The position numbers and the translations under genes were made by a program. Under the pieces are notes generated by a model. It saw only the letters and a program-made list of their open reading frames with translations, was not told the origin of the DNA and searched no databases. A stretch of 5,119 bases of DNA from Planctomycetota bacterium (GTDB lineage: Bacteria > Planctomycetota > Phycisphaerae > WQYP01 > JAJZKY01), in assembly GCA_021803885.1 (NCBI GenBank), contig JAJZKY010000418.1, positions 1 through 5,119 on the forward strand, written 5' to 3'. Positions 1-5,087 of this stretch are shown here, in pieces; within the stretch, counting starts at the first letter, position 1; each line of letters starts with the position of its first letter.

Positions 1-1
1 G

Positions 2-625
2 GCGGTGTTGGGCGACGATTTTGCGGGCACACTGGGTTGCGATTACTTCTCGGCCTACCACAAATACAGGAGAGAGTGCGGCATAACCATGCAGTTCTGC
101 TTGGCGCATTTAATCCGGGACGTGAAGTTCCTCACGACGCTGCCGGAAGCGGCCACCGTCGCCTACGGCCAGTCCCGATAACTATCGGGACTGGAAGCCT
201 TGCGGACGCTGTTCCATACCATCCATCAGCGGGAGTTGATGGAGCCACCGGCGTTCCAGAAAGCCTTGGAGACGGCCCGTGATAATCTGGTGGCTACCGG
301 CTTGGATGCTCCGGAACACAAACCGGCCCAGAACATGGCCGGACGCTTCCGTCAAAACCGGGACGCCTATTTTCGCTTTACCACGACACCAGGCCTTGCG
401 CCAACCAATAATCTGGCGGAACAAGCCATCCGCTTTGTCGTGCTGGATCGCCATGCCACGCAAGGCACGCGGAGTGACCGGGGACAGCGGTGGTGTGAAC
501 GAATCTGGACCGCCATTGCCACCTGTACCCGGCAACAACGCAGTGTCTTTGAATTCCTGTATCAGACCGTCAACAACCACTTCGCTGGATTGCCAACCCC
601 CTCGCTTCTCCCATCAGGCCCGTGA
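2..625 (+). pseudogene. tnpC: IS66-family transposase (TnpC), 3' part, interrupted by an in-frame TAA
   Basis: The product would be the DDE transposase of an IS66 element. The reading frame is open from base 2 to a TAA at 179-181 and continues in the same frame to the TGA at 623-625. Before the stop it encodes the IS66 signature CDYFSAYHKY (Asp codon at 41-43, a presumed catalytic acid) and FCLAHLIRDVKFLTTLP. After it come LEALRTLFHTIHQRE, then TNNLAEQAIR (Glu codon at 419-421, the presumed catalytic Glu) and the IS66 C-terminal segment CERIWTAIATCTRQQRSVFE, ending LLPSGP. Both halves are well conserved and lie in one frame, so the break is local. It coincides with a 26-bp palindrome where relatives read roughly YGERLLEALR; about six codons replace two, adding about 12 nt and keeping frame. 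The 5' part lies outside the window. I infer a recently inactivated transposase; readthrough or a sequencing artefact cannot be excluded. Confidence 0.88.
169..194. repeat. 12-bp perfect inverted repeat with 2-nt centre, inside tnpC
   Basis: The left arm CCAGTCCCGATA (169-180) and right arm TATCGGGACTGG (183-194) are exact reverse complements separated by AC. The left arm and centre create the in-frame TAA at 179-181. Conserved transposase sequence resumes immediately on both sides, so the palindrome looks inserted or expanded within the coding sequence. Its core TCCCGAT...ATCGGGA shares the first seven bases with the hairpin elements at 4611 and 4695. Confidence 0.9.
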
Positions 626-633
626 ACGGTTAC
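622..633 (+). repeat. Presumed right terminal inverted repeat of the IS66 element
   Basis: GTGAACGGTTAC overlaps the tnpC stop codon (TGA at 623-625). Read inward it starts GTAACCGTTCAC, which agrees with the conserved GTAA tip of IS66-family elements. The assignment rests on the tip motif and on its position just after tnpC, because the matching left repeat is outside the window. Confidence 0.6.
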
Positions 634-1047
634 CTAACGTGTTGGTGTAATGGCGTGATTGGCGGAGCCGGCGGCTGGCTGGGTGCTTGCCGGCTGTGTG
701 GCATGCTGCGGCGGTAGTTCAATCACATTGACAGGGGTGGGCTCGGCAGTGATTACCGGTGGCCGCACTGGGCGTGCTGCCGGCGTGTGCGGCAACAAAA
801 CGCTTATAACGGTGTCAACCCGTGCCGGTTGGCCGGGGTGATTGGGCAAACTGACCACCAGCAGGGGATGAGGTGTCTGGCTGCCGCTGAGCCGACTATC
901 TGAACCACCGAAATTATTCGGAGACCGCAAAGCCGTACCCGGCCCATAGGTGTGCGAGCCGCAACCCCCAAGGCCAAGCAGCACCAGAAAAATCGCCGTG
1001 CCAAGGGTGGTGGAGGCAATAATAGATTCAACGGAACGATTGCGCAT
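634..1047 (-). CDS. Small proline/threonine-rich predicted lipoprotein, function unknown
   Basis: The 137-residue product has a lipoprotein signal peptide: basic N-terminus (Arg2, Arg4), hydrophobic stretch at about residues 15-27 (LGTAIFLVLLGLGG) and a lipobox-like LGGC with the candidate lipidated Cys29. The mature part is low in charge and rich in Pro, Thr, Ala and Gln, especially from residue 90 on (PVRPPVITAEPTPVNVIELP, then QPASTQPA), resembling an extended linker rather than a folded enzyme. I recognise no family. Export and lipid anchoring in the cell envelope are inferred from the signal. An AAGG ribosome site lies 8 nt before the ATG. The gene starts 30 bp after trpB with no terminator between, so co-transcription is likely. 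Its TAG (634-636) directly abuts the presumed IS66 end at 633. Length and composition make it a weak gene call by itself, but signal, ribosome site and operon spacing support it. Confidence 0.68.
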   Translation of the reverse strand: MRNRSVESIIASTTLGTAIFLVLLGLGGCGSHTYGPGTALRSPNNFGGSDSRLSGSQTPHPLLVVSLPNHPGQPARVDTVISVLLPHTPAARPVRPPVITAEPTPVNVIELPPQHATQPASTQPAAGSANHAITPTR

Positions 1048-1055
1048 AAAAATTA

Positions 1056-1059
1056 CCTT
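1056..1059 (-). promoter_or_regulatory. Ribosome binding site of the lipoprotein gene
   Basis: The minus strand reads CAAGGTAATTTTT before the ATG at 1047. The AAGG core is 8 nt from the start, a normal spacing, and supports this start codon. Confidence 0.6.
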
Positions 1060-1077
1060 GTATGTGGTTTGCCATGG

Positions 1078-2391
1078 TCAAGCCGGGGTAGCGGCGGTAA
1101 GCGTCTGATCCGCGCCGGTCAGTCGGGCTACTTCCATGCAATCTTTATCTCCGCGACCGCTTAAATTAATGACAAGAATTTTATCCTTGGCCATGCTGCG
1201 GGCCTGCGTTATGGCAAAGGCAACGGCATGGGCAGATTCCAGAGCGGGAATTATGCCTTCCGTGCGGGCCAGGATGCCGAAAGCTTCCAATGCCTGAGCA
1301 TCAGAAACGGTGGTATACGTTACTCGGCGGGTGTCTTTCCAATAGGAATGTTCCGGGCCGACACCGGGGTAATCAAGTCCGGCACTGACGCTATGCACAT
1401 CCGCGGTTTGGCCGTCCTGATTTTGCAGCACGTAAGAAAGTGACCCATGCAAAACACCGGGCTGGCCGAAGGTAAGCGATGCGGCGTGCTGGCCGGCATT
1501 ATTGCCCCGGCCACCGGCCTCCACACCAATCAGCTTGACGGCGGGATCATCTACAAAGGGATAAAACATTCCGGCGGCATTGGAGCCGCCGCCCACGCAG
1601 GCCACAATGGCATCGGGCAGGCGGTGGAGTGTTTCCAGTGCCTGGCGTTTTGTTTCCGTACCGATCACACTTTGAAAATCACGGACAATTTTGGGAAAGG
1701 GGTGAGGCCCCACCACAGAACCGATGATGTAGTGGGTGTGTTCCACCGAACCCATCCAGTCGCGCATGGCTTCATTGGTGGCGTCTTTCAGCGTTTTAGC
1801 ACCGGTTTCGACACTGATCACGCGGGCGCCGAGCAGTTTCATGCGAAAAACATTGAGCGATTGGCGACGGATATCTTCCGCGCCCATGTAAACATCACAG
1901 GACAGGCCGAAGGCGGCGGCGGCGGTGGCGGTAGCAACACCATGCTGGCCAGCACCTGTTTCTGCTATAACCCGTTTTTTATTCATACGTAAGGTCAGCA
2001 GCCCCTGGCCGATGGTATTGTTGATTTTATGGGCACCGGTGTGGGCCAGGTCTTCGCGTTTAAGATAAATGCGGGCACCGCCGGCCATTTCCGTCAGCCG
2101 CCGGGCAAAGTACAAAGGGGTGGGGCGGCCGGCAAAATCGGCCAAATAAAACGCCAGTTGCCGGGCAAAGGATGGGTCCTGGCGCGCACGCTCGTATTCC
2201 TGGGCCAATTGGCGAACAGCAATCATCAGGGTTTCCGGCACGTAAATACCACCATAAGGACCAAAATGGCCGGCGGAATCGGGTACGTGGCTGGTGGCCT
2301 GTGCGGTGATGCGAGAGGCTGCAATTTGGGTTGAGGATAGTCTGAGCATACCTGAATCAAACAAGGAAGATGTGCTATCGGCAATTGACAT
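1078..2391 (-). CDS. trpB: Tryptophan synthase beta subunit
   Basis: TrpB is a cytoplasmic PLP enzyme that condenses indole with L-serine to give L-tryptophan, normally as an alpha2-beta2 complex with TrpA, which supplies the indole. The 437-residue product shows the family motifs in order: [13 protein letters not shown] (43-55), [15 protein letters not shown] (111-125) with presumed PLP lysine Lys122, ETGAGQHG (144-151) with the presumed catalytic Glu144, the phosphate-binding GGGSNA (267-272), [13 protein letters not shown] (336-348), [12 protein letters not shown] and the terminal SGRGDKD (411-417). All key residues are present, so it should be active. The HTGAHKINN form and motif spacing fit ordinary TrpB1. 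About 34 residues precede the usual N-terminus, rich in Ser, Ala and Thr. The ATG at 2391 is chosen for its AAAGGA site; Met15 (2349) is an alternative with a poorly spaced ribosome site. trpA is not adjacent: a lipoprotein gene follows by 30 bp and recN precedes by 169 bp. Confidence 0.98.
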   Translation of the reverse strand: MSIADSTSSLFDSGMLRLSSTQIAASRITAQATSHVPDSAGHFGPYGGIYVPETLMIAVRQLAQEYERARQDPSFARQLAFYLADFAGRPTPLYFARRLTEMAGGARIYLKREDLAHTGAHKINNTIGQGLLTLRMNKKRVIAETGAGQHGVATATAAAAFGLSCDVYMGAEDIRRQSLNVFRMKLLGARVISVETGAKTLKDATNEAMRDWMGSVEHTHYIIGSVVGPHPFPKIVRDFQSVIGTETKRQALETLHRLPDAIVACVGGGSNAAGMFYPFVDDPAVKLIGVEAGGRGNNAGQHAASLTFGQPGVLHGSLSYVLQNQDGQTADVHSVSAGLDYPGVGPEHSYWKDTRRVTYTTVSDAQALEAFGILARTEGIIPALESAHAVAFAITQARSMAKDKILVINLSGRGDKDCMEVARLTGADQTLTAATPA

Positions 2392-2395
2392 AAAA

Positions 2396-2400
2396 TCCTT
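2396..2400 (-). promoter_or_regulatory. Ribosome binding site of trpB
   Basis: The minus strand reads AAAGGATTTT immediately before the ATG at 2391. The spacing is short (4 nt after AAGGA), but this is the best site near any candidate start and favours the full 437-residue product. Confidence 0.55.
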
Positions 2401-2414
2401 TTTACTCTTGTATT

Positions 2415-2444
2415 ATCATAGGGGCGGCGGACGCTGTTTAGCAA
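2415..2444 (-). promoter_or_regulatory. Candidate sigma70-type promoter for trpB and the lipoprotein gene
   Basis: On the minus strand a TTGCTA box (2439-2444) and a TATGAT box (2415-2420, continuing as TATGATAATA) are 18 bp apart. Transcription would begin around 2408, about 15-20 nt before the trpB start. The -10 box is good and the -35 box is partial (4 of 6 matches). The site lies in the 169-bp gap after recN, where an independent trpB promoter would be expected. I see no attenuator, Trp-codon leader peptide or clear operator. Confidence 0.4.
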
Positions 2445-2560
2445 GTGTGGGGCCAAAATAGCTAGAGAATCTGGTTGGTACCGTGGTGTTGGGCCGGGGG
2501 ACGGCAGGGCAGCCGATGAACCGCTGCAGAATGTGCATCTGCGGGAGATTTATATTTTTG

Positions 2561-4351
2561 TTAACTGCGGCGAGAAGTATTTTTGCTGCTGTGGCTTTTT
2601 GGGGCACGGGTGCCTGGTGCTTTACATGTGCGGTCGAAGGCGGCGGCGGTACGATGCGCTATTTCCAGCAATTCCTGGGCCTGGGCTAAGGAAGTGGGTG
2701 TAACATCTTTACCCGTTATCATCTCGGCGAGTTCGTGGGTGCGTTCCGATCCTTCCAAGCGGCGAACATTGGTGAAGCTCTGGTTATTTTCAACTGTTTT
2801 GTGAATGGTGATATGGCGATCGGCAAAACTGGCAATTTGCGGTAAATGCGTGATGCACAAAACCTGATGGCCGCGGGCCAGCCGATGAAGTTTCTCACCA
2901 ATGATGGCTCCCATTCGGCCGCCCACATTGGCGTCAATTTCGTCAAAAACCAGCACGCTAACGCGGTCGGAGGTGGCCAAAATAGATTTTAGTGCGAGCA
3001 TAATGCGTGAGAGTTCACCGCCGCTGGCAATTTTTCGCAGCGGGGCGGCGGGCTGACCGGGGTTTGGAGCAATCATCAATTCTACGGATTCCAACCCTTG
3101 CGGAGAACCAAAGGCCTGGGCGGATGGAGCCTCCAAGCCCGGGGCGATCAATTCGACGTGAAAGCGAGCCTCCTTCATGCCCAAGTCTGCAAGTTGCCGG
3201 TGGACCAGAGGAATAAGTTTTGTTGCCGCCTGTTGCCGGCCGGCCGAAAGCCGCTGTCCCAATTCCGCGAGCTGCTTTTGTATTGTGGCCAGTTGGGTGG
3301 ACAAATCGGAGACATCGGCGTGGGCCTGGCGTAAATGGCTAAGTTCATCTCCGATGTGGCGGCGATGGCTTAGCACATCTTCCAGGGTGCCGCCAGCGCC
3401 GGCATACTTATGAACCAGTCGATGGATGGTATTGAGGCGATCGGTGGTTTCGGCAAGTTCTTCCGGGTTGAGTTCAAGGCGGTCGATACGGCGGCGCAGG
3501 GCAAATGCGGCTTCGTCCAAGGTAATGGCGGCATCGCGCACCTGTCCGGCCGGATCGGAAAATTCGCTGTCCAGTTCGACGAGTTCCAGCAGGATTGCGG
3601 CGATGGTCTTGAGGCGTCCGATGACGGCGGCATCATCTTCATAAAGAGCGGCATAGGCGGCCTCGGCCCGCGATTTTATTTTTTCCACATTAGCTAACAT
3701 GCGTTGGCGGGATTCCAGTTGTTCCAATTGAATGCCGGGCAATTCCGCCGCATCAATTTCCGAAGCCTGAAATTCGTAGAGTTCAAGTTGCTGGCGGCGC
3801 AGCGACTCGGAAGTTGAGAGATTATCGAGTTGTTGCTGGAGTTGCTGCTGGTGATGCCATAGCTGGGCGAATTGTCCGGCCAGGGCCGTGGTTTGTCCGA
3901 AATCGTCGAGCAACGCGAGTTGGTTGGCGGGGTTAAGTAAAAACTGGGCATCGTATTGGCCATGAATATCCGCGAGGGTTTCACCGACGGCTTTGAGCAT
4001 GGTAGCGCTGATGGGATGGCCGCCAATGGAAGCAGATGTGCGGCCGCTGGCAAAAATGCGGCGTACCAAGAGAACCTCGGCTTCCTCTTCGATTGGCAGA
4101 TCGGTAAGCGTGGCCAGGCGTCGGCGCAGCAGTGGGCTGGCCAGATGAAAGACTCCGGTAACGCGGCCTTCCGGTGCACCATGCCGGAGCATGTCGCCGG
4201 CAGAGCGCAAGCCCAACAAAATTTCCAGTGCTCCGATGACCAGAGATTTTCCAGCACCAGTCTGGCCCGTAAAGCAGTTGAGGCCGGCATCAAGTTCCAG
4301 CGTGGCATCGGCAATAAGAGCCAGGTTTGATATATGCAATTCGCGAAGCAT
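2561..4351 (-). CDS. recN: DNA repair protein RecN
   Basis: RecN is an SMC-like ATPase of the cytoplasm and nucleoid that acts in recombinational repair of double-strand breaks. The 596-residue product has a head domain with a Walker A-type GQTGAGKS (29-36), the RecN motif IHGQYDAQFLL (about 129-139), a long Gln/Leu/Glu-rich coiled-coil arm (about 155-390, two heptad-like segments), the ABC signature ASGGELSR (about 442-449), Walker B LVFDEIDA (467-474) and the switch region CITHLPQIASFAD (499-511). The start is placed at the ATG at 4351 because family members begin MLREL-ISNLAL; a TTG at 4375 would add only eight unrelated residues. Most RecN proteins have Glu in the second Walker A position, where this has Gln30. 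A basic tail of about 25 residues rich in Lys, Arg and Ser (after about 570) makes it longer than the usual 550-560. It is probably the first gene of this leftward group. Confidence 0.97.
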   Translation of the reverse strand: MLRELHISNLALIADATLELDAGLNCFTGQTGAGKSLVIGALEILLGLRSAGDMLRHGAPEGRVTGVFHLASPLLRRRLATLTDLPIEEEAEVLLVRRIFASGRTSASIGGHPISATMLKAVGETLADIHGQYDAQFLLNPANQLALLDDFGQTTALAGQFAQLWHHQQQLQQQLDNLSTSESLRRQQLELYEFQASEIDAAELPGIQLEQLESRQRMLANVEKIKSRAEAAYAALYEDDAAVIGRLKTIAAILLELVELDSEFSDPAGQVRDAAITLDEAAFALRRRIDRLELNPEELAETTDRLNTIHRLVHKYAGAGGTLEDVLSHRRHIGDELSHLRQAHADVSDLSTQLATIQKQLAELGQRLSAGRQQAATKLIPLVHRQLADLGMKEARFHVELIAPGLEAPSAQAFGSPQGLESVELMIAPNPGQPAAPLRKIASGGELSRIMLALKSILATSDRVSVLVFDEIDANVGGRMGAIIGEKLHRLARGHQVLCITHLPQIASFADRHITIHKTVENNQSFTNVRRLEGSERTHELAEMITGKDVTPTSLAQAQELLEIAHRTAAAFDRTCKAPGTRAPKSHSSKNTSRRS

Positions 4352-4453
4352 GTGTCCGAATTCCAACAGGGCCAACAGACCAGGGCGTTCCGGTCATAGT
4401 TGCATGGTCGGACATTGTAATCGGCAAAGGCGAATGGTTCACGTTTCAAGTGT

Positions 4454-4481
4454 GATATAAATTTGTCGCTTCGGGTGTCGA
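4454..4481 (-). promoter_or_regulatory. Weak candidate promoter of recN
   Basis: On the minus strand TCGACA (4476-4481, 5 of 6 matches to TTGACA) and TATATC (4454-4459, 4 of 6) are 16 bp apart, giving a leader of roughly 95 nt before the recN ATG. No clear LexA box of the E. coli (CTG-N10-CAG) or Gram-positive (GAAC-N4-GTTC) type is visible, so SOS control of recN cannot be claimed. Confidence 0.25.
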
Positions 4482-4560
4482 TCTTCTACATGGGCGAATG
4501 GGTGGTGGCGATGGGCGGGCAAGATTAGCAAGAATAACAATATCATCCAACATTTTTTTA

Positions 4561-4593
4561 CGAGGAGTCAGGAGGAAGGAGGCAGGAGATACG
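4561..4593 (+). repeat. Purine-rich degenerate repeat (GGAGNCAGGAGG type)
   Basis: The plus strand is almost entirely purines, built from variants of GGAG, CAGGAG and GGAAGG and ending CAGGAGATACG. A second tract of similar style, ending CAGGAGATGG, lies at 4941-4968. Both share the octamer CAGGAGAT (4583-4590 and 4959-4966). Confidence 0.5.
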
Positions 4594-4610
4594 TATTCAC
4601 CGCAGAGACG

Positions 4611-4655
4611 TCCCGATGCCTAAATGTTGTTATAGGCAAGCGGGATAAACTCCGG
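4611..4655 (+). mobile_element. Hairpin element copy A, flanked by ACG duplication
   Basis: This 45-nt sequence starts TCCCGATGCCTA and ends CGGGATAAACTCCGG. It can fold with TCCCG (4611-4615) paired to CGGGA (4641-4645) and TGCCTA (4617-4622) paired to TAGGCA (4633-4638) around a 10-nt loop, leaving the tail TAAACTCCGG single-stranded. It matches copy B at 40 of 45 positions. ACG stands on both sides (4608-4610 and 4656-4658). If the following A is counted as part of the element, its ends TCCCGA/TCCGGA form a 5-of-6 inverted repeat and the duplication is CG. No coding capacity; any mobility would have to be supplied in trans. Confidence 0.7.
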
Positions 4656-4657
4656 AC

Positions 4658-4673
4658 GCTGAGGACGACAGGG
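4658..4673 (+). repeat. 16-bp direct repeat, copy 1 (right flank of element A)
   Basis: GCTGAGGACGACAGGG is identical to bases 4768-4783. It is the right half of the target sequence into which element A appears to have inserted; the left half is CGCAGAGACG at 4601-4610. Confidence 0.85.
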
Positions 4674-4694
4674 AAGATTGAACCACCAAGAACA

Positions 4695-4739
4695 TCCCGA
4701 TGGTTAAATGTTATTAAAGGCAACCGGGATAAACTCCGG
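4695..4739 (+). mobile_element. Hairpin element copy B, flanked by ACA duplication
   Basis: This 45-nt sequence starts TCCCGATGGTTA and ends CGGGATAAACTCCGG, differing from copy A at five positions. It keeps a hairpin by a shifted pairing: TCCC (4695-4698) with GGGA (4726-4729) and GGTT (4702-4705) with AACC (4722-4725), with a GAT bulge. ACA stands on both sides (4692-4694 and 4740-4742). Without the element the surrounding sequence would read through as CACCAAGAACACAAGG, a normal-looking member of the local short-repeat style. Copies A and B are separated by 39 nt. Confidence 0.7.
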
Positions 4740-4758
4740 ACACAAGGGGCGGGCCTCA

Positions 4759-4783
4759 CGCAGAGGCGCTGAGGACGACAGGG
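4759..4783 (+). repeat. Uninterrupted (empty) paralogue of the element A target site
   Basis: CGCAGAGGCG followed directly by CTGAGGACGACAGGG matches the two halves that flank element A (4601-4610 and 4659-4673) at 24 of 25 positions, with nothing between them. It shows what the element A site looked like before insertion and fixes the insertion point. Bases 4768-4783 are the second copy of the 16-bp direct repeat. Confidence 0.75.
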
Positions 4784-4812
4784 GCGCGCCGCGGGCCTTC
4801 TCTATTTTCCAC

Positions 4813-4839
4813 TACGGATGACACGGATCGCACGGATCG
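4813..4839 (+). repeat. 9-bp tandem repeat, three units (CACGGATCG)
   Basis: The units are TACGGATGA, CACGGATCG and CACGGATCG, the last two identical. The style resembles interspersed CACGGAT-type repeats that I recall from various environmental bacterial genomes; that link is memory, not computed. Confidence 0.75.
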
Positions 4840-4894
4840 CGAAATATTCGGTTGTCAAAGAGCGCTGCGCGGTACTTTGGTGCGAGCGGGTCTT

Positions 4895-4912
4895 GTCTAT
4901 TTACGTATAGGC
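4895..4912. repeat. Small stem-loop, possible decayed hairpin element
   Basis: GTCTAT (4895-4900) pairs with ATAGGC (4907-4912), six pairs including one G-T, around TTACGT. The next bases contain AGCGGGGATAAA (4921-4932), resembling AGCGGGATAAAC in copy A. The similarity is patchy and could be chance. Confidence 0.25.
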
Positions 4913-4996
4913 GCAGCATGAGCGGGGATAAATACGTGAGGAAACACAAGGCAGAAGACAGGAGATGGTTTCCGGCGGGGAGTTGATCAGGATGAT

Positions 4997-5022
4997 CTTG
5001 AGCGACTCATGTGTTGCTCAAG
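4997..5022. repeat. 10-bp hairpin, not terminator-like
   Basis: CTTGAGCGAC (4997-5006) pairs with GTTGCTCAAG (5013-5022), ten pairs with a single G-T, around the loop TCATGT. No T-run follows on either strand, so an intrinsic terminator is unlikely. It lies inside a series of related 9-mers (GAGTTGATC at 4980, AGGATGATC at 4989). Confidence 0.6.
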
Positions 5023-5064
5023 TTGCGGCCGGGCGGAAATATGCGATTTCATTGGGCTTTTGAT

Positions 5065-5087
5065 GAGTTGCTCGAGTTGCTCGAGTT
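5065..5087 (+). repeat. 9-bp tandem repeat (GAGTTGCTC), 2.5 units
   Basis: GAGTTGCTC occurs at 5065-5073 and 5074-5082, followed by GAGTT (5083-5087). The stretch TTGCTCGAGTTGC (5068-5080) matches TTGCTCAAGTTGC at 5014-5026 in 12 of 13 positions, tying it to the preceding hairpin. The array is followed by AT-rich sequence up to the window end. Confidence 0.75.

Larger units (their letters stand above)
1..633 (+). mobile_element. IS66-family insertion sequence, right-hand part
   Basis: This is the 3' part of an IS66-type element. It runs in from outside the window and appears to end at base 633. It is identified by the transposase it encodes and by a terminal sequence ending in TTAC, which is GTAA read inward and matches the conserved end of IS66 elements. 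The left end, any tnpA/tnpB genes and the left terminal repeat are not in the window. IS66 elements normally create an 8-bp target duplication, so bases 634-641 should reappear immediately left of the missing left end. The transposase is interrupted, so this copy is probably not autonomous. Confidence 0.8.

Noticed and set aside
179..181. Programmed readthrough or recoding at the TAA in the transposase.
   Set aside because: IS66 transposases are not known to use a stop codon here, and the extra residues interrupt a conserved segment. Inactivation is simpler.
1447..1992. 181-residue open frame on the plus strand, antisense to trpB.
   Set aside because: It lies wholly within the well-conserved trpB coding sequence and looks like an open-frame shadow, with Gly/Thr/His-rich sequence and no recognisable motif.
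2524..2544. Intrinsic terminator downstream of recN (stem GCAGA/TCTGC with loop ATGTGCA).
   Set aside because: The stem is short and no T-run follows in the recN transcript direction.
3694..4449. 251-residue open frame on the minus strand overlapping the start of recN.
   Set aside because: It is an alternative frame over the conserved RecN head domain; the peptide is Trp/Cys/Pro-rich and unlike a real protein.
4433..4460. LexA/SOS operator in front of recN.
   Set aside because: GAAACGTGAACC (minus strand) only loosely recalls known boxes and lacks the required symmetric half-sites.
4611..4739. Two similar 45-nt sequences separated by 39 nt look like a minimal CRISPR array.
   Set aside because: There are only two units with five differences, the intervening DNA contains the same repeat found at 4768-4783, each unit has its own flanking duplication, and no cas gene is present.
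4695..4739. Integron attC site, because GTTAAAT occurs within the hairpin element.
   Set aside because: There is no matching RYYYAAC partner at the right place, no integrase, and no gene cassette structure.
4568..4759. 63-residue open frame on the minus strand upstream of recN.
   Set aside because: It is composed of the two hairpin elements read in the same frame, which is why its peptide repeats RSLSRLP. It has no ribosome site or family resemblance.
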